Shown here piece after piece: positions 53,844-62,549 of a DNA stretch of 64,000 nucleotides. The stretch comes from Flavobacteriaceae bacterium (GTDB taxonomy: Bacteria; Bacteroidota; Bacteroidia; Flavobacteriales; Flavobacteriaceae), in NCBI GenBank assembly GCA_947446635.1, contig CANFHF010000002.1, positions 124,001-188,000 on the forward strand, written 5' to 3'. How positions within the stretch are numbered: the first letter of the stretch is position 1; each line of letters opens with the position of its first letter. Below the pieces are notes generated by a model that did no database searches, was not told the DNA's origin, and saw only the letters and a program-made list of their open reading frames with translations. A program made the translations under genes and the position numbers.

Positions 53844-54919
53844 GAGTACTTCAAATTATAGATTCTCTTGAAGCTGGTGGTGCCGAAAGAATGGCAGTAA
53901 ATTACGCCAATGCTCTAGCCAATAGGATTGATTTCTCTGGTTTGGTGGCAACCCGAAATGAAGGAAATCTTTTAAATCAATTAGATTCTAAAGTAGCTTA
54001 TCTATTTTTAAACAAAAAAAACAGCTTAGATTTAATAGCTGTTTTCCAATTGCGAAAATTTGCGATTCAAAATAAGGTTGAAATTGTGCATGCTCATAGT
54101 ACATCCTTTTTTATTGCTTTTCTGTTGAAAATTACTTTGCCGTCGGTTCAATTAATTTGGCACGATCATTACGGAGACAGTGAGTTTCTGTCAAAAAGAC
54201 CGTTTTTATCATTAAGAATAATTATTCCTATCTACAAAGGGGTTATTGCCGTTAATCAAAATCTTATAATTTGGGCTAAACAGCAATTACATTTTGGGAA
54301 TAGTATTTATTTACCTAATTTTTCTGTCAAGGAAAAAGAGATTGATAAGTATACTTTTTTGAAGGGAATTCAAGATAAGAGGATACTTTGTTTAGCTAAT
54401 TTGAGAGTACAGAAAAATCATTTTTTGTTGGTTAAAGTTGCTAAACGTGTCAAAGAGTTCTATCCTGAATGGTCTTTCCATCTGGTGGGTAAAGATTTTG
54501 GAGATGACTATTCACAACAAATTAAAAATCTGATTTTGGAATTTAATTTAGAAAACACCGTTTTTATTTATGGTTCAAAACAGGATATACAAAATATTAT
54601 AGAGCAATCTACTATAGGAATTTTAACATCTCAATCCGAAGGTTTACCGTTGGCGCTTTTGGAATATGGATGGTATAGTAAACCTGTTGTTGTGACAAGC
54701 GTGGGCGAAGTTTCATTGCTTGTTGAGGATGCGAAAAATGGGTTTGTAATTGCTCCTTATGAAGAAGATTTGTTTTATAATGCTTTAGTTCTATTGGTAA
54801 AGAATGACGAATTACGGATTGATTTTAGTAAGGCGCTTAACAAAACTATTATAGAGAAGTATTCGGAAGAAGCAGTAATGCAAAAATATTTAAATTGGTT
54901 AGAATACAGTTGTAAATGA
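53840..54919 (+). CDS. Glycosyltransferase family 4 (GT-B)
   Basis: This 359-residue GT4 begins MRVLQIIDSLEAGGAERM, with the GGAE loop at 13-16. HAHSTSFFIAFLLKI follows, then IWHDHYGDSEFLSKRP and LCLANLRVQKNHFLLVKV at the start of the donor half. The late signature is SEGLPLALLEYGWYSKPVVV. It overlaps the polymerase-like gene by four bases (ATGA) and is the last transferase of this series. Order suggests that the glycan assembled by the preceding enzymes is handed to that protein. Confidence 0.92.
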   Translation: MRVLQIIDSLEAGGAERMAVNYANALANRIDFSGLVATRNEGNLLNQLDSKVAYLFLNKKNSLDLIAVFQLRKFAIQNKVEIVHAHSTSFFIAFLLKITLPSVQLIWHDHYGDSEFLSKRPFLSLRIIIPIYKGVIAVNQNLIIWAKQQLHFGNSIYLPNFSVKEKEIDKYTFLKGIQDKRILCLANLRVQKNHFLLVKVAKRVKEFYPEWSFHLVGKDFGDDYSQQIKNLILEFNLENTVFIYGSKQDIQNIIEQSTIGILTSQSEGLPLALLEYGWYSKPVVVTSVGEVSLLVEDAKNGFVIAPYEEDLFYNALVLLVKNDELRIDFSKALNKTIIEKYSEEAVMQKYLNWLEYSCK

Positions 54920-56259
54920 AAAAAGAGGACCTCATATATCTTAATTTAGTGTTCTTCCATGCAGGCATAGGGTTTTTAGCGTTTCTATTTCCCTTTACCT
55001 CTAAAATATATGGCTATGCTATTTTTATTTTAGGAGCCTATTACATTATCAAGAAGCAAAATAAAAACAACGAAGCCTTGATAGTAGCTGCTTATGTAGT
55101 GGGTAGTGAAGTTTTTTTGAGGATGACAGGAGGAAATCCTCTTTATGAAACTGCGAAATATGAGGTGATGGTATTTCTTTTTATCGGTATGTACTTCAGT
55201 GGTTTTTCAAAGGCAGCCATTCCTTATTGGCTGTTTTTATTGTTATTGGTTCCTAGCATAGTGCTGTCCACTTTTATGCTTGATTTTGATACAAATATTC
55301 GAACAACAATAACCTTCAATATTTCAGGGCCTATATGCTTGGCCGTAGCTTCAATATATACTTTTAGACGAAGAATTTCTTTAAACCAAATGAATTTAAT
55401 TCTACTGAGTATAGGCTTGCCCATTATTAGCTGTATGGTCTATTTGACGTTTTATACCCCAAATATTCGGGAGGTAATTACAGGAACTAATTCTAGTTTT
55501 GAAACTTCAGGAGGGTTCGGTCCTAATCAAGTCGCCACGATTTTAGGATTGGGTATGTTTGTTTTTTTTTCCTTTATAATATTGGATTCTAGGACCAAAT
55601 TCAGGATTCTGATTAATTTGTTTATTGCTCTGAATATCACCTATCGAGGGATGGTTACTTTTTCTCGTGGCGGGATGGTTACGGGTTTTTTTATGATTGT
55701 TTTATTACTATTATTCCTCTATTCCAAATCTAATTTTAATGGAAGGGTTAAATTAAATTATCTGGTTGTATTGTTGACAATCGCACTAATTGTAACGTGG
55801 TGTTTTACTTCATTTCAAACAGATGGACTTATCGATAAACGCTATTCAAATCAAGATGCCGCAGGAAGGGCAAAAACCTCAAAATTTACAGGTAGGGAAG
55901 ATGTGGCGCTAAACGAATGGGAAACCTTTTTAAAAAATCCTATTTTAGGGGTAGGAGTGGGTAAGGGAGCTGAAGTACGAAAAGCCGAAACAGGAGTTGA
56001 AACCCTTTCCCATGATGAGATTACTCGCATGCTCGCTGAGCATGGATCCCTCGGAATTATAGGATTACTGATTCTCTTTTTCACCCCATTAGTTTTATTC
56101 CTAGAGAATAAGTTTAATATGTTTTTACTTTGTTTTGTAACCTTCTGGCTTTTAAGTATAAATCACGCTGCTATGCGAACAGCCGCGCCTTCATTTATCT
56201 ACTCCTTGTCCCTTCTCAATGTCTATTTTGGGGAAATTTCTAAAAAAAAAGTCTGGTGA
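54916..56259 (+). CDS. O-antigen polymerase/ligase family membrane protein (Wzy/WaaL type)
   Basis: This 447-residue protein has about ten to twelve membrane helices. FSRGGM at about 249-254 is the S-R-G-G/S motif of the Wzy_C family, and LSHDEITRMLAEHGSLG at about 364-380 matches the H-N/D-x-x-L-x-x-x-x-E-x-G block that closes the large periplasmic loop. Either polymerase (Wzy) or ligase (WaaL) activity is possible. The place at the end of a transferase series favours Wzy. It is the second polymerase candidate in the window, from a different sequence group than the protein at 15988. Confidence 0.85.
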   Translation: MKKEDLIYLNLVFFHAGIGFLAFLFPFTSKIYGYAIFILGAYYIIKKQNKNNEALIVAAYVVGSEVFLRMTGGNPLYETAKYEVMVFLFIGMYFSGFSKAAIPYWLFLLLLVPSIVLSTFMLDFDTNIRTTITFNISGPICLAVASIYTFRRRISLNQMNLILLSIGLPIISCMVYLTFYTPNIREVITGTNSSFETSGGFGPNQVATILGLGMFVFFSFIILDSRTKFRILINLFIALNITYRGMVTFSRGGMVTGFFMIVLLLLFLYSKSNFNGRVKLNYLVVLLTIALIVTWCFTSFQTDGLIDKRYSNQDAAGRAKTSKFTGREDVALNEWETFLKNPILGVGVGKGAEVRKAETGVETLSHDEITRMLAEHGSLGIIGLLILFFTPLVLFLENKFNMFLLCFVTFWLLSINHAAMRTAAPSFIYSLSLLNVYFGEISKKKVW

Positions 56260-56515
56260 TGAATAATAGTTTATATAACTATACAGTACTTACACCAAAT
56301 TTGAAAACCAACTTCAATTCCAAACCCTAGCGATAGCTAAAACCTAAAGTAAATTATCGTTAATTTACAATTAAATTTGAGTTAAAGCGGTTTAGCCTGC
56401 TTAGTATTTAGTGACTTAAATAGGAGTTTTATATGTCAAACTTGCTCCTAATCGATTTTTCATTTATTTTATCAGCAATTTATACTAGTTTGTTTTAAAT
56501 GGTATAAATTCTAGT
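56260..56515. other. Intergenic spacer, no gene recognised
   Basis: This is 256 bases of AT-rich sequence between the polymerase-like gene and the phosphoglycosyl transferase. I see no exact TAnnTTTG box and no hairpin with a T-run. The clear break in gene density suggests that the downstream gene has its own promoter, but I cannot place it. Confidence 0.4.
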
Positions 56516-57910
56516 ATGAATAAAATCAAAAAAATTAATTTTGAAATCTCAGAACGTAAAGTACTGCTTCGGTTTTTTGATGTTATTTTTGTTTGGTTGG
56601 CCATAAATTTCATTGGTAATTTACTGGAATTAAATTACCTCGAGGTTTTAACTTCTAGTTTTTATTACTTTTTGGCATTTTCACTTTATATCAATGGCAT
56701 TGGAACTATTTTTGAGATGTATAATTTGCAAGTTGCAAGTTGCCAACACCAGATATTAAAGAGTGTGTCTCTTACGGTTTTAACTCCGGCATTCCTCTAT
56801 TTACTTACGCCTATATATTCCGTTACACTTCCTTCACAAAGACTTCAAATCGTATTGTTCTTTTTTACGACACTATTAGCTCTTTCATTATGGAGAATAA
56901 GCTATGTCAGATTCTTTGCCTCCAATCGTTTTGTGCAAAACGTTATTTTGGTATGCTTAAATGAACAGCTCGAAGAATTAATTGTGGATCTCGAGAAAGC
57001 GGATCCCCATTATAAAATTGTGGCTTATGTTAATTCCGATGGTTCTGAAACTATATCCAATTCTAATAATTGTGTGCGACAAATAGGGATTTCTGATATG
57101 GTAACTTTTGTTTCCGAAAATAATATATTTGAAATTGTTATTGTCTCTCAAAAAACAAAGGAAATTACTTTAGAACTTTACCAAAAATTGCTTCAATTGT
57201 TAGAATTTGGGAATTCTATTCGTGAATATACTCAAGTGTATGAAGATAAAAACTTAAGAATCCCTATACAACATGTTGCAAGAGATTTTTATAAATTTTT
57301 TCCTTTTAGTAGAAGTAATACTAACCAACTCTACTTACTTAGTATAAAATTTATGGAAGTATTCATTTCGATTTTCGGATTGCTTTTTGTTGCTTTATTG
57401 ATTCCTCTTATTACCTTGGGTAATTTTATTGGAAATCGAGGAAAACTTTTTTATACACAGGAAAGAGTAGGTAAAAATGGGAAGTTGTTTAAAATTTATA
57501 AGTTTAGGACGATGATTAAAAATGCGGAAATCAATGGTGCCACCTTTTCTACTCCAAACGACACTCGGGTTACTCCTTTTGGAAAATTTTTGCGCAAAAC
57601 CCGAATCGACGAATTTCCACAATTCTTCAATATTCTTAAAGGCGATATGGCAATCATTGGTCCGCGCCCTGAAAGGCCAGTATTTGTCAAGAAAATAGCC
57701 CAAATAATGCCTTTTTATGAAACTCGTCACGTGATTAAACCAGGGCTTACTGGCTGGGCTCAAGTCAATTATTCCTATGGGGAATCATTGGAAGATAGTT
57801 TGATGAAACTTCAATATGATTTATATTACATCAAGCATCGAAGTATTTTTTTAGATTTGAACATCACCATTAAAACAATAAGTACAGTTTTGTTTTATAG
57901 AGGACAATAG
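56516..57910 (+). CDS. Exopolysaccharide polyprenyl phosphoglycosyl transferase, WbaP/WcaJ type
   Basis: This 464-residue enzyme loads the first sugar-1-phosphate onto undecaprenyl phosphate. Four N-terminal membrane helices (about 18-130) lead to a Rossmann-like middle domain (about 140-245). The catalytic region follows, with a re-entrant helix near 280-302, YKFRTM at 328-333, the catalytic pair Asp365-Glu366 in RIDEFPQFF, IGPRPERP at 381-388 and KPGLTGWAQVNYSYG. This long form differs from the two short enzymes at 19349 and 20564. In this phylum such genes often act for the exopolysaccharide made by Wza/Wzc. It ends 47 bases before a convergent gene. Confidence 0.93.
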   Translation: MNKIKKINFEISERKVLLRFFDVIFVWLAINFIGNLLELNYLEVLTSSFYYFLAFSLYINGIGTIFEMYNLQVASCQHQILKSVSLTVLTPAFLYLLTPIYSVTLPSQRLQIVLFFFTTLLALSLWRISYVRFFASNRFVQNVILVCLNEQLEELIVDLEKADPHYKIVAYVNSDGSETISNSNNCVRQIGISDMVTFVSENNIFEIVIVSQKTKEITLELYQKLLQLLEFGNSIREYTQVYEDKNLRIPIQHVARDFYKFFPFSRSNTNQLYLLSIKFMEVFISIFGLLFVALLIPLITLGNFIGNRGKLFYTQERVGKNGKLFKIYKFRTMIKNAEINGATFSTPNDTRVTPFGKFLRKTRIDEFPQFFNILKGDMAIIGPRPERPVFVKKIAQIMPFYETRHVIKPGLTGWAQVNYSYGESLEDSLMKLQYDLYYIKHRSIFLDLNITIKTISTVLFYRGQ

Positions 57911-57957
57911 CTTAATCGAACGAAGACATCTTAAATCTTAGGATTAAACAATTCGCT

Positions 57958-59097
57958 TTAAATCACCACCGAAATACGTTTACTGTTTCGAATAGTCATT
58001 TTTATTAAAAGAGCACTATTTGTCAAGATAAGCGGCAATACAATCAATAAATGTATTTTATTTAGCATTATCACAAAGTAAACAAGTATTAAGATTATAT
58101 TGAACAGGCATAGATTGCTAATCCATTTCTTGTTTTTAATATATTGAAAATAAAGCAATAAAAGTAAAGTCGGGTTGAATAATAGTAAATTATAATTATA
58201 AGAAAGCTCATGGTGAAAAGAATAAAACCCTACAAAACTAAAAAACACACCCAACAATCCCATTGTTACAAGATACAATAAATCAATACTTTTTTTGTTT
58301 AAAACGATAATAAAAACTAGCAAAAAGACAAAAGTATAAATACTATCCCACCAGGGGCTTGCTGTTTTTTTTGTATAATCCAAGAGAATTTTGTTTTCCT
58401 TACAAATCGGATGATTTTCGAACTGGATGTCTTTTAAACTTTTTTGAAGTTCTAGGGGCAAAAAAATCTGCGTGCCAAGCTTGTCCACCTTTTTTCCGAA
58501 AATGATACTAGTGCCTAATTTCTCATAAAATGAATTCTCAAAATAAGGATACAGGATGGTTCTATAGGTTTTATCGGTGTTGGTTTTCTTGACAATAACA
58601 TTTGATCCCAGAGTTTTGTTTAGCATATCTACCACCATTGAAGTGCAGTTCTTATCAATGAATTTATAGGTGTAATAACGTTCTTCTGAGGCTAAAGCCG
58701 TATTTAAATTATCAAATAATCTTTGTTTGAAAGCTAGTGGAATAATTAATACTTGTTCGTAAACACTTCTTTGTTCATAGGTGTATTCATTCATGAAATC
58801 AGTAAACGAATGGGCAACAGCAAAGTACTGAAGATCTCCTTTTGTGAATTTAACAACAAAATTAGGCGTATCGAAATCAAAGGCACCATAGTTATAAACA
58901 ACATCCAAATTATTCTCTATGTCCTTTATTCGAATGGCGGTGTGTCCAAATAGCGAATAGGATTCGTTTCCGGTATTACAAGTGACAACACTAGTAAGTG
59001 TGTGTTTTGATAATATAATACGCTGCGCAAAACTGCTGTTTATGAATCCAATCAGGAATAAAATGAAGACTATTTTTTTTAAAAAGGAGAGATTCAT
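57958..59097 (-). CDS. DUF4105 (Lnb-type) membrane protein
   Basis: This 379-residue protein has an N-terminal signal peptide (about 1-25) and a periplasmic domain with YSLFGHTAIRI (His52) and KNCTSMVVDML (Cys151), the His/Cys pair of the DUF4105 family, followed by four or more C-terminal membrane helices (about 250-372). I recall this family being linked to lipoprotein N-acylation in Bacteroides (Lnb), through a thiol-based reaction. That link is family knowledge and not visible here. It lies 23 bases after the PorV/PorQ-like gene on the same strand and probably shares its transcript. It is convergent with the phosphoglycosyl transferase gene. Confidence 0.82.
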   Translation of the reverse strand: MNLSFLKKIVFILFLIGFINSSFAQRIILSKHTLTSVVTCNTGNESYSLFGHTAIRIKDIENNLDVVYNYGAFDFDTPNFVVKFTKGDLQYFAVAHSFTDFMNEYTYEQRSVYEQVLIIPLAFKQRLFDNLNTALASEERYYTYKFIDKNCTSMVVDMLNKTLGSNVIVKKTNTDKTYRTILYPYFENSFYEKLGTSIIFGKKVDKLGTQIFLPLELQKSLKDIQFENHPICKENKILLDYTKKTASPWWDSIYTFVFLLVFIIVLNKKSIDLLYLVTMGLLGVFFSFVGFYSFHHELSYNYNLLLFNPTLLLLLYFQYIKNKKWISNLCLFNIILILVYFVIMLNKIHLLIVLPLILTNSALLIKMTIRNSKRISVVI

Positions 59098-59120
59098 TGG
59101 AATATATTAAAGTAATAAAA

Positions 59121-60209
59121 TTAATTTCTAAACTGCCCTAAATCCACTTTTACCGAAAAAACATTAGAATACAAGGTTGTGCTTTGGTTGCCTAAATTCG
59201 TCAATGCATAATCAACTTGGACACCTTTATATTTAAATCCTAACCCAATATTAGGTTGGAAACTTGTTTTGAATTTTGGATTAATAAGTGTGCTTTCAAT
59301 TTGTTCTGTTTTTTGAAAATTACCTAAGCCTGCACGTAGAAAAACCAAATCAGTATAACCAAATTCAAAGCCCAATGCGGGATCAACACTCATAAAATCT
59401 GTTGCAATGAGGTCGTTAGTTTTGGTAAACCTCATATTGATATTGGCTGCTGCCAAAATACTGTAATCATAGCGAACAATAAATTTTTTGGATAATCCCA
59501 GTTGTGCTTTTGGAGCTGTAATCTCGGTACTTTCCGGTAATTCCTGATTTTGACCCAGTATGGCATCAGCAATTTTTTTATAAGCGACTTCATTAATATT
59601 CCATATATTATACGTGGTCGTTATGTCACGAAGCATCAAGCCAAATTGCCAGTTATTTTTTTCGAACTGTAAGCCAGCATCAAAACCAAAACCCCAAGAA
59701 CTCGCAAATTTACCGATTACCCTACGAATTACTTTGGCATTCACTCCATAATGAAATCCTGAAAGAGTTAGTTTTCGAGCATAGGAAACAGTAAATCCAT
59801 AATCGGCGGTTGAAAAAAGACTAATGCGGTTATAGTCAATATTACCTTGGCTATCAATCAATTCTGTGGTATCCATGATGTCATCGACTCCAAAACGAAT
59901 CAAGGAAACTCCCCAAGCACTTTGATTATCTATAGATTTAGCATAGGCGATATAGTCATATTGTGCAATATTAGCAAAATAATTGGCGTGCATCAACGAC
60001 ACTTCTTGATCCTCAAGATGGGTAAGCCCGGCTGGATTCCAATAACAAGAGTTTACATCGCTAGTACTCGAAGTTACAGCATTTGCCATTCCCAATGCTG
60101 CTGCATCAACGCCAATATTCATAAACTCGTTAGAGTAGTTCCTAACGGCCTGACCATGAGAACTAGCACAAACTAGGAGCAAAAGTAATAATGAAATTTT
60201 ATTTATCAT
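59121..60209 (-). CDS. PorV/PorQ family outer-membrane protein
   Basis: This 362-residue protein has a signal peptide (MINKISLLLLLLVCASSHGQ) and a mature part made of amphipathic beta strands ending in a short polar tail, as in 14-stranded outer-membrane barrels. NIGVDAAALGMANAVTSS and NSCYWNPAGL near 50-62 are the PorV/PorQ/FadL-like N-terminal signatures. Members of this family belong to or accompany the type IX secretion system, where PorV shuttles cargo. This copy looks closer to the general PorV/PorQ-like group than to PorV itself, so a T9SS role is plausible but unproven. It heads the unit with the DUF4105 gene. Confidence 0.82.
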   Translation of the reverse strand: MINKISLLLLLLVCASSHGQAVRNYSNEFMNIGVDAAALGMANAVTSSTSDVNSCYWNPAGLTHLEDQEVSLMHANYFANIAQYDYIAYAKSIDNQSAWGVSLIRFGVDDIMDTTELIDSQGNIDYNRISLFSTADYGFTVSYARKLTLSGFHYGVNAKVIRRVIGKFASSWGFGFDAGLQFEKNNWQFGLMLRDITTTYNIWNINEVAYKKIADAILGQNQELPESTEITAPKAQLGLSKKFIVRYDYSILAAANINMRFTKTNDLIATDFMSVDPALGFEFGYTDLVFLRAGLGNFQKTEQIESTLINPKFKTSFQPNIGLGFKYKGVQVDYALTNLGNQSTTLYSNVFSVKVDLGQFRN

Positions 60210-60247
60210 TGATTTTTTAGCAAACCAAAGGGCTGTTTAATTTTTAC

Positions 60248-60255
60248 CAAAAATA
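60248..60255 (-). promoter_or_regulatory. Candidate -7 element for the PorV/PorQ-like gene
   Basis: On the minus strand this reads TATTTTTG, an exact TAnnTTTG match 38 bases before the start codon. A -33 TTG at the expected distance is absent. Confidence 0.3.
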
Positions 60256-60362
60256 TAATTTTTTACCGAGCTTATGCCTTTTTTAATAACCCATTCAAGA
60301 ATCAATAAATCTAGTGGCATAAATCTATTCTAAAAAACGCACTTCCCATTCACTTATTATAT

Positions 60363-60370
60363 TAAATTTG
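60363..60370 (+). promoter_or_regulatory. Candidate -7 element for pssA
   Basis: TAAATTTG matches TAnnTTTG exactly and lies 29 bases before the pssA start. The upstream region has no well-spaced TTG, so only the -7 box is supported. Confidence 0.35.
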
Positions 60371-60399
60371 CCAACTCAGATTATCTAATTCAAATTACA

Positions 60400-61110
60400 A
60401 TGAACTTTAAAACACACATTCCAAACATTATTACGCTACTCAATCTTTTTTGTGGCTGTGTCGCCTTAGTTTTTGTATCTGAACACAATTTCGAAATTGC
60501 GTTCTGTTTTGTTTGCTTGGGTATATTTCTTGATTTTTTCGATGGTTTTTTTGCTAGATTACTTAAGGTTTCTAGTCCGCTAGGGTTGCAATTGGACTCC
60601 CTTGCTGATATGGTTACCAGTGGACTAGTTCCAGGAATGGTGATGTTTTATTTATTACAAAAATCCCAAAATCCTATTGCGCCACTTCTGATTTTGCCTT
60701 ATTTAGGATTCATAATTACCTTGGGTTCTTGTTATCGTTTGGCTAATTTTAATATTGATGCCCGCCAAACGGATTCTTTTATTGGTTTGCCAACACCCGC
60801 CAATACTTTGTTTATAATCAGTTTACCTTTAGTTCTAAAATATTCAGATTCCTTAATGGTTTTTGAAATGTTTTCCAATCCTTGGTTTTTGTTGACCATT
60901 ACTTTATTCAGTGCATATATTCTTAATGCTGAAATCCCATTATTTTCCTTGAAAATAAAGAATTTTACTTTTAAGAAAAACGAACTGCAAATCATTTTTT
61001 TGTTGCTTTCGGTTATGTTGATTGTTTTTTTTCAATACATGGGAATCCCCTTGATTATAATCGCTTATGTTTTCTTGTCGGTTATAAATAACAAGTTTCT
61101 TAAAAAGTAG
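60400..61110 (+). CDS. pssA: CDP-diacylglycerol--serine O-phosphatidyltransferase
   Basis: This 236-residue integral membrane enzyme of the CDP-alcohol phosphatidyltransferase family makes phosphatidylserine, the precursor of phosphatidylethanolamine. The full family signature is present: Asp48-Gly49, Ala52-Arg53, Gly62, Asp66 and Asp70 (DGFFAR, then G-LQL-D-SLA-D). Multiple helices span most of the protein. The opening MNFKTHIPNIITLLNLFCGC is typical of type II PssA enzymes of Bacteroidota. It is divergent from the PorV/PorQ-like gene and is separated from tgt by 251 bases. Confidence 0.92.
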   Translation: MNFKTHIPNIITLLNLFCGCVALVFVSEHNFEIAFCFVCLGIFLDFFDGFFARLLKVSSPLGLQLDSLADMVTSGLVPGMVMFYLLQKSQNPIAPLLILPYLGFIITLGSCYRLANFNIDARQTDSFIGLPTPANTLFIISLPLVLKYSDSLMVFEMFSNPWFLLTITLFSAYILNAEIPLFSLKIKNFTFKKNELQIIFLLLSVMLIVFFQYMGIPLIIIAYVFLSVINNKFLKK

Positions 61111-61361
61111 TTTTTCTTATTTAAAATTTTGGACAAATCCAATCTGAATAATTTTTAGGCTATAAGAGGATTCAATTAATCGACTCAGTTAAACATTTCA
61201 GTGGGTGTTGTTAAATAAAATCCTAATACCCAATCTTAAATTCTAAATAAATTATCTTTGCGCACTTAAAAATGATTTTACAGACAGAGTCAAAGTAATT
61301 CTTGATTTTAAAAAGAAATTGTCGGCGAATTTTATTTGCCCAAAAACAATAGAAATGACTA
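61111..61361. other. Spacer between pssA and tgt
   Basis: This 251-base AT-rich stretch holds the candidate tgt promoter box at 61253-61260 and about 100 bases of presumed leader. I see no small gene and no clear terminator after pssA. Confidence 0.4.
61253..61260 (+). promoter_or_regulatory. Candidate -7 element for tgt
   Basis: TATCTTTG followed by CGCA is a strong form of the Bacteroidota TAnnTTTG box. It lies about 100 bases upstream of the tgt start, implying a leader of roughly 95 bases. The -33 element is not convincing. Confidence 0.42.
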
Positions 61362-62492
61362 ATGAAATTTAATTTATTACAAAAAGATCTGCATACTAAA
61401 GCTAGAGCAGGAACTATTACCACAGATCATGGTGTGATCGAAACTCCTATTTTTATGCCTGTAGGTACGGTCGCATCTGTTAAAGGAGTGCACCAACGGG
61501 AATTGAAAAACGATATTAATCCTGATATTATTTTAGGAAACACCTATCATTTATATTTGCGGCCACAAACCGAAATCTTAGAAAAAGCGGGTGGTTTGCA
61601 TAAATTTATGAATTGGGATCGCAATATTTTGACTGATTCAGGGGGTTATCAAGTGTATTCTCTTTCGGCCAATAGAAAAATTAAGGAAGAAGGCGTTAAA
61701 TTTAAATCTCATATTGACGGGTCTTACCATTTTTTTACACCGGAAAATGTAATGGAAATTCAACGAACTATTGGAGCCGATATTATAATGGCTTTCGATG
61801 AGTGTACTCCATATCCTTGTGATTATCGCTATGCCCAACGTTCGATGCACATGACGCACCGATGGTTGGACAGATGTATTAATCATTTGGAAAAGATCCC
61901 TCAAAAATATGACTATGAGCAAACTTTTTTTCCAATTGTTCAGGGAAGTACCTATAAGGATTTGCGTCAACAATCTGCAGAATACATCGCGAATTCAGGC
62001 CAACAAGGCAACGCAATTGGCGGTCTTTCGGTTGGAGAACCTGCTGAAGAGATGTATGCGATGACTGAAATTGTTTGTAAAATCCTCCCAGAAGACAAAC
62101 CTCGATATTTAATGGGCGTTGGAACACCAATAAATATTTTGGAGAATATTGCCCTCGGAATTGATATGTTCGATTGCGTAATGCCAACACGAAACGCCAG
62201 AAATGGAATGTTGTTTACTGCGAATGGAACCATTAATATCAAAAACAAAAAATGGGAAGATGATTTTTCACCAATAGACGAAATGGGTCATACTTTTGTG
62301 GATACAGAATATACAAAAGCCTATTTGCGTCACTTGTTTGCCGCCAATGAATATTTGGGAAAACAAATTGCGACGATACACAATCTTGGATTCTATATGT
62401 GGTTAGTTCGAGAGGCTAGAGAGCATATATTAGCAGGAGATTTTAGAACTTGGAAAGAAATGATGGTTCGAAACATGAACCAGAGATTGTAA
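61362..62492 (+). CDS. tgt: tRNA-guanine transglycosylase (queuine tRNA-ribosyltransferase)
   Basis: This 376-residue TIM-barrel enzyme exchanges guanine 34 for a queuosine precursor in tRNAs with a GUN anticodon. TDSGGYQVYSL at 91-101 contains the base-recognition Asp92, GGLSVGEP lies near 220, and FDCVMPTRNARNG near 270-282 includes the nucleophile Asp and tRNA-binding residues. The C-x-C-x2-C zinc site expected near 302-317 is absent. That stretch reads PIDEMGHTFVDTEYTKAYLR and has no Cys, although the later His (ATIHNL) is kept. I recall related Flavobacteriia enzymes lacking these cysteines, so it is probably a lineage trait. Confidence 0.95.
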   Translation: MKFNLLQKDLHTKARAGTITTDHGVIETPIFMPVGTVASVKGVHQRELKNDINPDIILGNTYHLYLRPQTEILEKAGGLHKFMNWDRNILTDSGGYQVYSLSANRKIKEEGVKFKSHIDGSYHFFTPENVMEIQRTIGADIIMAFDECTPYPCDYRYAQRSMHMTHRWLDRCINHLEKIPQKYDYEQTFFPIVQGSTYKDLRQQSAEYIANSGQQGNAIGGLSVGEPAEEMYAMTEIVCKILPEDKPRYLMGVGTPINILENIALGIDMFDCVMPTRNARNGMLFTANGTINIKNKKWEDDFSPIDEMGHTFVDTEYTKAYLRHLFAANEYLGKQIATIHNLGFYMWLVREAREHILAGDFRTWKEMMVRNMNQRL

Positions 62493-62549
62493 TTAGGTTC
62501 AGGGTTTTAGGTAATAATTTGCCAATACCCAACACCCAATACCAAAAAA

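Noticed and set aside
57395..57763. 122-codon minus-strand frame inside the third phosphoglycosyl transferase gene
   Set aside because: It is a shadow of a strongly conserved coding region on the plus strand.
59847..60176. 109-codon plus-strand frame opposite the PorV/PorQ-like gene
   Set aside because: The minus-strand protein has a signal peptide and family motifs; the plus-strand frame has none.
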